Assembly (NCBI GenBank): GCA_951812715.1
Contig: OX638323.1
Location: 1,240,001 to 1,304,000 of the forward strand
Reading direction: 5' to 3'
Length of the DNA stretch: 64,000 bases
Origin: an uncultured Pseudohongiella sp.
Lineage (GTDB): Bacteria; Pseudomonadota; Gammaproteobacteria; Pseudomonadales; Pseudohongiellaceae
Positions 55,501 through 64,000 of the stretch are shown here, one piece after another. A program made the translations under genes and the position numbers. Numbering within the stretch: the stretch's first letter is position 1; the number at the start of each line of letters is the position of its first letter. A model generated the notes under the pieces. It worked only from the letters and a program-made list of their open reading frames with translations, did not search any database and had not been told where the DNA came from.

Positions 55501-58213
55501 ATTGGAGCGCGTGGTTACTGGCGGTCCCGCTACGATCGACTTCTTTTCCCGGGCCGACGAGGTCTACAAGATACGAATCAGCCACTACGAAGGAGGTGTT
55601 CCTCCGGCGATCTTGCGCTGGTCCCACAGTTCTCCAACCAACGATCTTTTCGCCGATGGCGTCGAGTTGGAGGGTGAGAGAAACAGCGTTCAAGGCAACA
55701 ATCAGGGTGCGACTCTGGAGGCGGGCGAATCGTTTGGCGAGTTGGCGGCAACCGTCTGGTACCGGTGGACGGCGCCCGATGACGGCGACTGGCGTTTCGA
55801 TTCCGACAATGATGATTTACGGACGCTTGTGTTCGTTGGCGACCACCCCTCGGAGTTGCGGCTGGTTTCGGGTTACCCCGATTCGTCGGCCACGTTTCCG
55901 GCAGAAAGCGGGCAGGAATATCGTATCGCCGTGGCGGCGGGCGATGCTTTCGGCGACGGCGGAAGTTACGCTCTTTCCTGGCGTCCCGCGTTTCGAGACG
56001 TGGACAACGACGACTTTCAGGCCGCCGAGGACATCGGCAATGCGCAGTCATCGTCATTGGATGTCGAAACAAAAGATTCGTTGACCGTGGAACCCGGCGA
56101 ACCAGTCGCGACAGGCGTCAGAACGGAATGGTTCGCATGGACGGCGCCAGAGGACGGCTTCCATACCTGGCGACTTTTTGACCCAGACCCCGACCCAGAT
56201 TCCTCCGATAGTCCATTGAATCTGGCGCTGGCTGCCTTTGCCGGTGACTCGTTGACGGATCTGGAACTGATCGGCGCAACCGACCCATTTAGTACTTTGT
56301 CTGAATTTGCTTTCGATGCCACCAAGGATCAGCGCTATTTCATTTCCCTGGGCTTTCTGAACAACACCTACTCGGCATTTGTTTCCACTAGCACCAGCAG
56401 CGTTCTGCACTGGGGGCCAACACCGGCAAACGATAAATCGACCAATGCCGTGACGCTAGCCAATTTCAGTGGCGCCATCACTGGCTCCAACGAATTCGCC
56501 ACCGTCGAGCCAGGCGAGCGAGGCGGCAATGCGGGCGTTGCGTCCGTGTGGTACGACTATGAGGCGCCGGCCTCCGGCTGGATTCGCTTTTTTGTCGACG
56601 AAGCCGAATCCGAGGCCAGTTTTTCCTTGACCGTTTACCGCCAGAGCGGCGGCGACCTGACAAAGATATCCGAAGATCTTGGGGCCGCGGCCCCCTCGGA
56701 AGTTGCGTTCGAGGCCGACAAAGGAGTCCGTTATCTCATCCGGCTGGGAACCCGCGGCAATGCGCTGGGCGGCGACTTCACGTTGCGCTGGGAAGAGAGC
56801 AGGCCTCCGTCATGGTTGAAATACCTGGGAGAACTGAACGATGGGGACATAGATGCAAATGGCCACGCCATTGAGCTGGACTTCCCGCGTTATCAGCGAG
56901 GGCTATTAGCATTCAATAGCGATGGCACGACGCTCTTTGCAGCCGCGGAACCAGGCGTGCAGGTTTTCGAACGCGACCCGGAAAGCGGTGAACTGCGCTT
57001 TGCGCAGTTAATTGAAAGTTGGGGAATTTCTGTCGTGCTGTTGTGGGACTCCCGCCGCGCCAGACTTTATGCTTACGATTGCGGGAGCTGGCGGCGGTTC
57101 GATGCAGTTGATGACAACCGGCGGCAGCTTGGAGAAGCGATGCGAATGTCGGTAACTGGCAACTCAAATCGCCGCTGCGCGAACGCATTGTTTATGGATA
57201 CGACTGAATCCTTCGTCCATGTGGTGACCTCGAATGAGCTACAAGTTTTTGCCGTCACCCCGGATAGCATGGAACATGTGCAGACGGTGGAGCTGGATGA
57301 CTTGCAGCAAGCGCTGGTTTCCAATTCCAACAGTCATGTCTATGCCTTGACCGAAAGTTCACTGCATGTCTACGAACGCGATGCGGAAACCGGAAAACTG
57401 ACGCCGACCCGGGAAACGAGCGTATCCACTTCCTCGGTCATGACGATCAGCGATGACGATCAATATCTGTTCGCGGTCGGCCCAAGTGAAAGAGCCGATG
57501 CCAGTGTGTTTCGGTTGGAACCGGACGCGGACCCGCTGTTGCTGGGCGAACTGGACCAGATTCCGCCGTATCCTTCGTGGAGATGGAACAATTGCGAGTT
57601 CGCGGCGCCGCTCAAAGGTCTGCCGGCGGCGGATGTCTTTTGTAACGGCTTTGCCTTCAGCCTGGAGTGGCGGCCGGACACCGGGCAACTGTTCCACACG
57701 GATTATGTGGGGCTCGATGACTTTGACCGCTTCGACAACTTCGTACGCGACTTTGGCGAAATTTCCAGCGGCGCGGCAAGTCCGGACGGCAGGCACGCCT
57801 ACCTGGTCACGGAAGATGGGGCACTGGTGATATTCGAACGTGTCGGCAATTCCGACGGGTATCTGTCAACCACCGCAGTTCTGACATCGGAGACCGGTAT
57901 TTTGGACCTGCCCATGGCCGAGTTTCGCGACGAAACCGGAACGCTGTGTTTCACGGCCGAATTCCACGGAACCGCGGATTCCGGCAACTGGCTGGATGCC
58001 GGCGACTGGACGCTAACCGATGCCGCCCTGATCCAATGCGCAACGGCAACGGAAGACATTCCTTTCGTGGAAGCGGAAACCCGTGTTCTGCGGATCCCAT
58101 ACGGCAAGATTAGCGACGAAGACGAATCAAGCTGTTTCATGGCTGAGTTGCAGGGCAGTGAGGATTACCTGAACTGGACGTTGTTGGCCGGCAACTACCT
58201 CGATTGCAAATAA
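52559..58213 (+). CDS. Giant S8 (subtilisin-like) protease with PPC-like repeats and beta-propeller tail, copy A
   Basis: The 1884-residue protein has an N-terminal hydrophobic helix (LLLFGLAAGVIVLLATF), a Pro/Ala-rich stretch and a prodomain-like region. The S8 core has Asp335 in VMDTGLNINH, His376 in GHGTHVTG and Ser558 in SGTSMAAP. A beta-sandwich (about 650-890) follows. Four repeats of about 115-130 residues with a WYRWTAP or WYEWTAP core (about 900-1410) resemble bacterial pre-peptidase C-terminal domains. A propeller-like region (about 1410-1800, LHVYERDAETGKLTP) and two Cys-bearing short repeats end it. No ATG exists near the start; the TTG at 52559, with GGGGGA upstream, is the best choice, and a TTG at 52535 is possible. 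Likely exported; its target is unknown. Confidence 0.88.
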   Translation: MRLNLVKSLLLFGLAAGVIVLLATFRPSSPTRHASEAPTAAAPQEEMLDALVDRIAAESAGQLPEPLIQAAPSTAGTTAPDAESPPGEPPTPPDGYTFIAAPEQMTLERLQRPAAIEPASPDDYPAWLDAPDAVSVLVNQAAASGRDWTFGWIGLADAASEDDLGESLNALGGEIIGAAGRLIRARLPDEPSRLEEIASLPAVAGLGAPPRAVKLPEALAREARSLPSDQQLPVFVTLMAGDPDGQWRRALESLGAVVGRFDSDIRVYTATVDWPALDAMAGADFVLAIEPVGLVEAAHDTAVPAMGVDALRWYSGSPGLFSGIGGASVPIAVMDTGLNINHLDISSHRRSICGANFVWIEPRLSDNDLWVDENGHGTHVTGTIAGNGYINPEFAGMAPSVSHIRFAKVLHHAGFGYSDSILQGMDYLSRPSGCDEAGSSANLVKPLIVNMSLSASANIFEGRGTDERKLDSVVWTHRQLYVVAQSNSGSYAFSNFGAAKNSLAVGAALRSGELASFSSHGPTADGRLAPQVVATGYRVSSARGDGSRGGYQSFSGTSMAAPTVAGVAALLMDAEPAHREQPALTRARLMASAIRPDAWLEDPTRFPANNSNGPGDLQVRYGLGKVSARTSVLDRDRADGWTSGGAISRIEDGDLASQDIVVPPGAGQLVLVMTWDEPPTDTIASAVLNDLDLYLDLNGNCGTGVCGEHMSVSRKDNVEWIMLENPPPGVHRAKIVANRIYTEAPRTALAWTIIRGASTPSLHIETDTESLEQSGEITLTVTADAYVAAGTRLEVNCRTADGLCRSYRWSLENLEVAREDGLERELDWTTYNSPLITLGEIAAGESQQLKLDVAYDGGGAARLYFTASAWNARPASTSLLIRGSGAQESNIVPAERQSNADFASAAVLTESPQRLDLLLAATEPGEPVFDQPQEQPRRPSNSAWYEWTAPAEGFYRFEVSSDPDSAGDLQLDFYQGDSLGALERVVTGGPATIDFFSRADEVYKIRISHYEGGVPPAILRWSHSSPTNDLFADGVELEGERNSVQGNNQGATLEAGESFGELAATVWYRWTAPDDGDWRFDSDNDDLRTLVFVGDHPSELRLVSGYPDSSATFPAESGQEYRIAVAAGDAFGDGGSYALSWRPAFRDVDNDDFQAAEDIGNAQSSSLDVETKDSLTVEPGEPVATGVRTEWFAWTAPEDGFHTWRLFDPDPDPDSSDSPLNLALAAFAGDSLTDLELIGATDPFSTLSEFAFDATKDQRYFISLGFLNNTYSAFVSTSTSSVLHWGPTPANDKSTNAVTLANFSGAITGSNEFATVEPGERGGNAGVASVWYDYEAPASGWIRFFVDEAESEASFSLTVYRQSGGDLTKISEDLGAAAPSEVAFEADKGVRYLIRLGTRGNALGGDFTLRWEESRPPSWLKYLGELNDGDIDANGHAIELDFPRYQRGLLAFNSDGTTLFAAAEPGVQVFERDPESGELRFAQLIESWGISVVLLWDSRRARLYAYDCGSWRRFDAVDDNRRQLGEAMRMSVTGNSNRRCANALFMDTTESFVHVVTSNELQVFAVTPDSMEHVQTVELDDLQQALVSNSNSHVYALTESSLHVYERDAETGKLTPTRETSVSTSSVMTISDDDQYLFAVGPSERADASVFRLEPDADPLLLGELDQIPPYPSWRWNNCEFAAPLKGLPAADVFCNGFAFSLEWRPDTGQLFHTDYVGLDDFDRFDNFVRDFGEISSGAASPDGRHAYLVTEDGALVIFERVGNSDGYLSTTAVLTSETGILDLPMAEFRDETGTLCFTAEFHGTADSGNWLDAGDWTLTDAALIQCATATEDIPFVEAETRVLRIPYGKISDEDESSCFMAELQGSEDYLNWTLLAGNYLDCK

Positions 58214-58760
58214 GCCAATCCGGTTTTCGGCAATCCTGAATTCAGCTTTCGCTTTGACCGTACCCCTCGATCAGAGCGGTTCCCAATATGGGAATCCGAC
58301 GTGTCAGGCGGTCCAGCAGACGAACGTCTCGGGCGCCGAGTTGCCCATTGGCGGCGCGGCGCGCTGGTGTGGTTAGCAGGCTGCCGCAAGCTCTCTTCCT
58401 GACCGCTCGGCTTGACGAAATTCGCGTCATCTTTTCCCTGTTTTTCGGAGACAACCATGCGCGGCGCGGATCGTCCAGCGCCAGCGCTGCCTGCACGGTC
58501 AAACTCAATTTCCGATCAGTCTGGCGCGGCCGCGCCACATCGCCAATGACGGTGATTTCGCCACCGGAAGACTGACCTCGGCGCCGGCTCGCAAGCTGAG
58601 CATGGAAAAGGAACAAATTCCCGGTTACCATCCACCGTGGGCAATCCGCGCTTCGATATCGGTCCAAGCAACTGGATCATAACGACAATATTGCGCCTTG
58701 CCCGCCTCAATCCTGCAACGTCCGGGTTAGACAGGTTTGGGCTTTTGGGGGAAACGGAGT
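58214..58760. other. Intergenic region between the two giant protease genes
   Basis: About 547 bases. The last 158 (58603-58760) repeat the region before copy A. The first part holds a minus-strand open frame (58242-58667) with a short piece resembling an SLBB/polysaccharide-export strand (GGEITVIGDVARPRQ), but no credible whole gene. No clear terminator follows copy A. Confidence 0.5.
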
Positions 58761-61700
58761 TTGCGGTTCAATCTCGTTAAATCCTTGTTGTTAATGGGCC
58801 TGGCGGCAGGCGTAATCGTCCTCATCGCCACTTTTCGTCCATCTTCTCCCACGCGCTACACCTCGGAGGCGCCGACCGCTGCCGCCTCACAGGAGGAAAT
58901 GCTCGACGCGCTGGTTGATCGTATTGCCGCCGAAAGCACCGGGCAGTTGCCGGAACCGCTGATTCAGGCCGCGCCCTCAACCGCCGGAACCACGGCGCCG
59001 GATGCCGAATCGCCGCCCGGGGAGCCGCCAACGCCACCCGACGGCTTTACCTTTATCGCCGCGCCCGAGCAGATGACCCTGGAGCGCTTGCAGCGGCCGG
59101 CGGCAATCGGGCCGGCGTCCCCGGATTATTATCCGGCCTGGCTGGATGCGTCCGACGCCGTATCCGTTTTGGTCAATCAAGCCACCGCCTCGGGGCGCGA
59201 CTGGACTTTCGGCTGGATCGGATTGGCGGATAACGCCAGTGAGGACGACCTCGGAGAATCGCTGAACGCGCTCGGCGGTGAGATCATCGGCGCGGCGGGC
59301 CGCCTGATCCGCGCGCGGCTGCCAGGCGACCCGTCACGCCTGGAAGAGATCGCGTCCTTGGCGGCAGTTGCCGGGCTGGGCGCCCTGCCGAGAACCGTGA
59401 AACTGCCCGAAGCTCTCGCCCGGGAAGCCCGCTCCCTGCCCTCCGATCAGCAATTACCGGTATTCGTTACCTTGATGACCGGAGACCCCGACGGTCAATG
59501 GCGCCGAGCGCTGGAAAACCTCGGCGCGGTTGTGGGCCGTTTTGATTCGGATATACGGGTTTACACAGCCACCGTTGACTGGCCGGCTCTCGACGCAATC
59601 GCCGACGCCGATTTCGTGCTGGCGATAGAACCGGTGGGGCTTGTCGAGGCCGCGCACGACACCGCCGTGCCCGCCATGGGCGTGGACGCCCTGCGCTGGT
59701 ATAGCGGCTCGCCGGGGCTGTTCTCGGGAATCGGCGGCGCCAGCGTGCCCATCGCCGTCATGGACACCGGCCTCAACATCAACCACCTGGATATCTCCTC
59801 CCATCGGGGGAGCATATGCGGGGCCAATTTCGTATGGATCGAGCCCCGGCTGTCGAACAATGACCTGTGGGTAGACGAGAACGGCCACGGCACGCATGTC
59901 ACCGGCACCATCGCCGGCAACGGTTACGTCAATCCGGAGCTGGCTGGCATGGCGCCTTCGGTATCCCATATCCGGTTCGCCAAGGTGCTGCACCACACCG
60001 GTTTCGGCTCTTTCGACGGCATTCTGCAAGGCATGGATTATCTCAGCCGGCCGTCCGGCTGCGACGATGCCAACTCTAGCGCCGATCTTATCAAACCATT
60101 GATCGTCAACATGAGTTTGTCGGCCTCGGCAAATATTTTCGAGGGCAGGGGCGTTGGCGAACGAAAGCTGGATTCGGTGGTCTGGACTCATCGCCAACTT
60201 TACATCGTTGCTCAAGCCAATGCTGGTTCCTATGGCTTTTCCAATTATGGCGCCGCCAAGAACTCGCTGGCCGTGGGCGCGGCGCTGGACAGCGGCGAAC
60301 TGGCGCGGTTCAGCAGCCACGGACCCACGGCGGACGGACGCCTGGCGCCACAGGTAGTGGCGACAGGTGTCGATGTTTCTTCCGCCAGAGGTGACGGCAG
60401 CCGCGGAGGCTACCAGAGCTTCAGTGGAACCAGCATGGCGGCGCCCACGGTAGCTGGCGTGGCGGCGTTGCTGATGGATGCGGAACCCGCGCATCGGGAG
60501 CAACCGGCGCTGACCCGGGCGAGACTGATGGCCAGCGCCATTCGGCCGGACGCCTGGCTGGAGGACCCAACACGGTTTCCCGCTAACAACAGCAACGGCC
60601 CCGGCGACTTGCAAGTCCGCTATGGTCTGGGCAAGGTTTCCGCCCGCACCAGCGTACTCGACAGGGACCAGGCGGACGGCTGGATCAGCGGCGGCGCCAT
60701 CTCCCGGATCGAAGACGGTGATTTGGCTTCGCAGGACATCGTGGTGCCCCCAGACGCCGGTCAGCTAGCTCTGGTGATGACCTGGGACGAACCGCCCACG
60801 GACACCATCGCCAGCGCGGTGCTGAACGATCTCGACCTGTATCTGGACCTGGATGGAGATTGCGGAACCGGCGCTTGCGGCGAACATATGTCCGTTTCCC
60901 GCAAGGACAATGTGGAATGGATCATCCTGAAAAATCCGCCGCCGGGCGTCCACCGGGCGAAAATCGTTGCGCACCGTATCTATACCGAGGCGCCCCGCGC
61001 GGCGTTGGCCTGGACCATCATCCGCGGCGCGTCCACGCCGAGTCTCCACATCGAAACAGACACCGAAAGTCTGGAACAATCCGGCGAAATTACCTTGACC
61101 GTGACGGCGGACGCCTATGTTGCCGCGGGGACGCGTTTGGAGGTGAACTGCCGGACCGCGGACGGTCTCTGCAGATACTACAGATGGAGTCTGGGAAACC
61201 TCGAAGTCGCGCGAGAAGACGGTCTTGAGCGGGAAATTGATTGGACTACTACCGACTACTCACCGCTGATTACGCTAGGGGAGATCGCCGCGGGCGAATC
61301 GCAGCAATTGAAACTCGACGTTGCATATGATGGCGGAGGCGCCGCGCGACTTTACTTTACCGCAACCGCCTGGAACGCGCGACCGGCATCCGCCTCGTTG
61401 CTGATTCGGGGTTCCGGAGCGCAGGAGACAGACATTGTCCCGGCGGAAAGACCGGCAAACGCCGATTTCGCATCCGCGGCTGCGTTGACGGATAGTCCGC
61501 AACGGCTGGATTTGCTGCTTGCGGCCACGGAACCAGGTGAACCCGAATTCAATGAGATACAGCCCCGACGTCCATCGAATTCGGCCTGGTATGAATGGAC
61601 GGCGCCGGTTGAAGGCTTTTATCGGTTTGACGTAAGACCGGATTCGGAAGATGGTAGCGGCTACAATCTGCAACTCGATTTATTTCAAGGTGATTCGCTC

Positions 61701-64000
61701 GGCACAATAGAAGAGGTGGTTACGGGAGATCCCGCCGCTGTCGAGTTTTTCTCGCGGGAGAATGAGGACTACAAGATACGGATTAGCCACAATGGTTTTC
61801 GCGGCGCGCCTCCAGCGATCCTGCGCTGGTCGCGGGATCCGCCAGCTAACGATCTTTTCGCCGACGGCGTCGAGTTGGAAGGTGAGGAGGACAGTATTCA
61901 GGGCAACAATCAGGGAGCGACTCTTGAGGCGGGCGAGTCGTTCGGCGAGCTGGCGGCGACCGTCTGGTACCGGTGGACAGCGCCCGATGACGGCGACTGG
62001 TATTTCGATTCCGACAATGGCGATTTACGGACGCTCGTGTTTGTTGGCGACCAGCTTTCGAAGTTGCGGCTGGTTTCGGGTTATCCCTATCGGCAGGCCA
62101 CGTTTCCGGCAGCGAGCGGGCAGGAATATCGAATCGCCGTGGCGGCGGGCGATGCTTTCGGTGGCGGCGGAAGTTACGCTCTTTCCTGGGGCCGCTCGGA
62201 ACGCGATGCGGACAACGATGATTTTCAAGCTGCCGAGGACATCGGCAATGCGCGGTCTTCGTCACTGGATGTCGAAATAAATTCTCAGTCGACCGTGGAG
62301 CCCGGCGAACCAGTCGCGACAGGCGTCAGAACGGAATGGTTCGCATGGACGGCGCCAGAGGACGGCTTCTACACCTGGCGACTTTTTGACCCAGACCCCA
62401 CCACCAAGATTCCATGGAATCTGGCGCTGACTGTCTTTGCCGGTGACTCGTTGACGGATCTGGAGCTGATCGGCGCAACTGACCCATATAGTACTTTGTC
62501 TGAATTTGTTTTCCATGCCGCCAAGGATCAGCGTTATTTCATTTCCCTGGGCTTTCTGAACAACACCTACTCGGCATTTGTTTCCAATAGTCCCAGCAGC
62601 GTTCTGCGCTGGGGGCAAACACCGGCAAACGATAAATCGACCAATGCCGTGGCGCTAACTAATTCCAGCGGCGCCATCAGCGGCTCCAACGAATTCGCCA
62701 CCGTCGAGCCAGGCGAGCGTGGCGGCAACCCGAGCGCTGCGTCCCTGTGGTACGACTATGAGGCGCCGGCCTCCGGCTGGGTTCGCTTTTTTATCGGCGA
62801 AGCCGAATCCGGCGCCAATTTTTCCTTGGCCGTTTACCGCCGGAGCGGCGGCGACCTGAAACTGATATCCGAAGATCTCGGGAGCGCGGATACTTCGGAA
62901 GTGCTGTTCGAGGCCGAGGCGGGAATCCGTTACCTCATCCGGCTGGGGACCCGCGGCAATGCGCTGGGCGGCGACTTCACGTTGCGCTGGGAAGAGAGCG
63001 CGCCTCCGGTATGGTTGAAATACCTGGGAGAACTGAACGACGCAGTCAGAGATGCAAATGGCCATATCATTGAGTTTGATCCATGGCAGGCGTCTTTGGC
63101 ATTGAGCAGCGACGGCACGGCGCTCTTTATGGCTACGGAGAAAGATTTGCTGATCTTCGAGCGCGACCCGGAAAGCGGTGAACTGCGCTTTACACAATTA
63201 CTACTTGATATTTGGAGAAATAGTCCCGCGCTGTTGTGGGACTCCCGCCGCGCCAGACTGTACGCTAACGACTGCCATAGCTGGCGGCGGTTCGACGCAG
63301 TTGATGGAAACCAGCGGCAGCTTGGGGACGCGATGCGAATGTCGGTATCCGGTGGTGACCCGGACCGATACCTCTGCGCGGGTGCATCTTTCATGGACAT
63401 GACTGAAACCTTCATCCATTTGGTGGATTCGAATGGGCTACAAGTTTTTGCCGTCACCCCGGATGGCATGGAACACGTGCAGACGGTGGAGCTGGACGGT
63501 ATACAGCAAGCGTTGGTTTCCGGCTCGAACACTCATATCTATGCCTTGACCGAAAGTTCACTGCATGTCTACGAACGCGATACGGAAACCGGGAAGCTGA
63601 CGCCGACCCGGAAAACAAGATTGTCCGCTTCCGCTTCCTCAAATTTCTCGGTTATGGCGATCAGCGACAATGACCAATATATGTTTGTAGTAACACCAGA
63701 CACCGTCAGTGTATTTCGGCTGCAACCGGACGCGGATCCACTGCTACTCGACGAACTCGAACAGATTCCGCCGTACAGAAGGTGGGCATGCAAGTTCGCG
63801 GCACCGCGCAAAGGTCTGCCGGCGGCGGATGTCTTTTGTGACGGCTTTGCCTTCAGCTTTCGGTGGCGGCCGGACACTCGGCAACTGTTCCACACGGACT
63901 ATGTGGGGCTCGATGATTTTGACCGTTTCGACAACTTCGTACGCGACTTTGGCGATATTCGGGGACGCGGCGCGGCGAGTTCAGACGGCAGGCACGCCTA
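58761..64000 (+). CDS. Giant S8 protease with PPC-like repeats and propeller tail, copy B (partial)
   Basis: The frame opened by a TTG at 58761 stays open to the window edge, about 1746 codons, so roughly the last 140 residues are missing. The triad is intact: Asp codon at 59763, His codon at 59886 in GHGTHVTG, and Ser codon at 60432 in SGTSMAAP. All four PPC-like repeats are present. Small in-frame length changes relative to copy A occur in the first repeat (near 61550), the third repeat (near 62400) and the propeller (63340-63780). Retention of frame through many substitutions argues that both copies are under selection. The TTG start is shared with copy A. Confidence 0.87.
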   Translation, partial: MRFNLVKSLLLMGLAAGVIVLIATFRPSSPTRYTSEAPTAAASQEEMLDALVDRIAAESTGQLPEPLIQAAPSTAGTTAPDAESPPGEPPTPPDGFTFIAAPEQMTLERLQRPAAIGPASPDYYPAWLDASDAVSVLVNQATASGRDWTFGWIGLADNASEDDLGESLNALGGEIIGAAGRLIRARLPGDPSRLEEIASLAAVAGLGALPRTVKLPEALAREARSLPSDQQLPVFVTLMTGDPDGQWRRALENLGAVVGRFDSDIRVYTATVDWPALDAIADADFVLAIEPVGLVEAAHDTAVPAMGVDALRWYSGSPGLFSGIGGASVPIAVMDTGLNINHLDISSHRGSICGANFVWIEPRLSNNDLWVDENGHGTHVTGTIAGNGYVNPELAGMAPSVSHIRFAKVLHHTGFGSFDGILQGMDYLSRPSGCDDANSSADLIKPLIVNMSLSASANIFEGRGVGERKLDSVVWTHRQLYIVAQANAGSYGFSNYGAAKNSLAVGAALDSGELARFSSHGPTADGRLAPQVVATGVDVSSARGDGSRGGYQSFSGTSMAAPTVAGVAALLMDAEPAHREQPALTRARLMASAIRPDAWLEDPTRFPANNSNGPGDLQVRYGLGKVSARTSVLDRDQADGWISGGAISRIEDGDLASQDIVVPPDAGQLALVMTWDEPPTDTIASAVLNDLDLYLDLDGDCGTGACGEHMSVSRKDNVEWIILKNPPPGVHRAKIVAHRIYTEAPRAALAWTIIRGASTPSLHIETDTESLEQSGEITLTVTADAYVAAGTRLEVNCRTADGLCRYYRWSLGNLEVAREDGLEREIDWTTTDYSPLITLGEIAAGESQQLKLDVAYDGGGAARLYFTATAWNARPASASLLIRGSGAQETDIVPAERPANADFASAAALTDSPQRLDLLLAATEPGEPEFNEIQPRRPSNSAWYEWTAPVEGFYRFDVRPDSEDGSGYNLQLDLFQGDSLGTIEEVVTGDPAAVEFFSRENEDYKIRISHNGFRGAPPAILRWSRDPPANDLFADGVELEGEEDSIQGNNQGATLEAGESFGELAATVWYRWTAPDDGDWYFDSDNGDLRTLVFVGDQLSKLRLVSGYPYRQATFPAASGQEYRIAVAAGDAFGGGGSYALSWGRSERDADNDDFQAAEDIGNARSSSLDVEINSQSTVEPGEPVATGVRTEWFAWTAPEDGFYTWRLFDPDPTTKIPWNLALTVFAGDSLTDLELIGATDPYSTLSEFVFHAAKDQRYFISLGFLNNTYSAFVSNSPSSVLRWGQTPANDKSTNAVALTNSSGAISGSNEFATVEPGERGGNPSAASLWYDYEAPASGWVRFFIGEAESGANFSLAVYRRSGGDLKLISEDLGSADTSEVLFEAEAGIRYLIRLGTRGNALGGDFTLRWEESAPPVWLKYLGELNDAVRDANGHIIEFDPWQASLALSSDGTALFMATEKDLLIFERDPESGELRFTQLLLDIWRNSPALLWDSRRARLYANDCHSWRRFDAVDGNQRQLGDAMRMSVSGGDPDRYLCAGASFMDMTETFIHLVDSNGLQVFAVTPDGMEHVQTVELDGIQQALVSGSNTHIYALTESSLHVYERDTETGKLTPTRKTRLSASASSNFSVMAISDNDQYMFVVTPDTVSVFRLQPDADPLLLDELEQIPPYRRWACKFAAPRKGLPAADVFCDGFAFSFRWRPDTRQLFHTDYVGLDDFDRFDNFVRDFGDIRGRGAASSDGRHA

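Larger units (their letters stand above)
52401..64000 (+). repeat. Tandem duplication with a 6202-base period
   Basis: Unit A is 52401-58602 and unit B is 58603 to the window end. Anchor points match at a constant offset of 6202: the upstream TGGAAAAGG (52401/58603), the TTG start (52559/58761) and the protease Asp codon (53561/59763). So there are no net indels over the first kilobase. The protease part is almost identical by eye, and the distal repeat and propeller parts differ more. Bases downstream of gene A (58214-58602) have no obvious match before gene A. Confidence 0.92.

Noticed and set aside
58242..58667. Minus-strand open frame with an SLBB/polysaccharide-export-like piece
   Set aside because: Only about 15 residues look family-like, the rest has no domain logic, and the frame extends into the duplicated upstream block. 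Treated as non-coding or a remnant.

Overview
The window looks like chromosomal DNA of a high-GC Gammaproteobacterium, probably a free-living aerobic heterotroph. I infer this from several features: the codon usage, the TgpA-MoxR envelope cluster, Methylococcus-type squalene synthases, a DUF3301 protein, an LctP lactate permease, a TonB-dependent receptor in a sugar regulon, and a complete SelA/SelB/tRNA-Sec set. Species cannot be named from the sequence alone.

Layout. Bases 1-5.7 kb carry an envelope cluster: the tail of a probable DUF58 protein, a TgpA-type transglutaminase, a MoxR ATPase and a secreted TPR protein. From 5.8 to 12.8 kb there is a Bcr/CflA exporter, selA, a D-2-hydroxyacid dehydrogenase, two convergent squalene-synthase paralogs and a serine hydrolase. 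At 13.0-14.9 kb lies a lower-GC two-gene island, an ATPase translationally coupled to a TOPRIM-like protein, which is a defence candidate. From 15.4 to 26.4 kb follow pyruvate phosphate dikinase, lactate permease, selB, a glutamate-cysteine ligase-like enzyme coupled to an AstE/AspA-like hydrolase, and a Pit phosphate transporter. The stretch 26.5-37.1 kb is accessory-rich. It holds a RAYT-type transposase flanked by inverted copies of a short palindrome, a very AT-rich secreted HEXXH protein, a penicillin acylase-type lipoprotein, selC (tRNA-Sec), a VapBC-like pair, a Fic protein behind direct repeats, and a DDE insertion sequence.

From 37.2 to 45.5 kb are a ketoacyl-ACP synthase III, a candidate small RNA or leader, DUF3301, a MATE exporter, a Yip1-like membrane protein, a MacAB-like tripartite exporter and a B3-type metallo-beta-lactamase with a Gln zinc ligand. 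From 45.6 to 52.0 kb is a sucrose/fructan regulon: a LacI regulator, twin palindromic operators over a promoter, a TonB receptor, a strong hairpin terminator, a GH68 enzyme and a GPH symporter.

The right 11.6 kb (52.4-64.0) is a tandem duplication with a 6202-base period. Each unit encodes a giant S8 protease fused to PPC-like repeats and a beta-propeller-like tail. The second copy runs off the window.

The selenocysteine machinery is split over three places (selA, selB, selC) within about 26 kb. I found no selenoprotein gene in the window. The strongest candidates for something under-described are the duplicated giant protease, the ATPase-TOPRIM pair, and the palindromic repeats around the RAYT gene.
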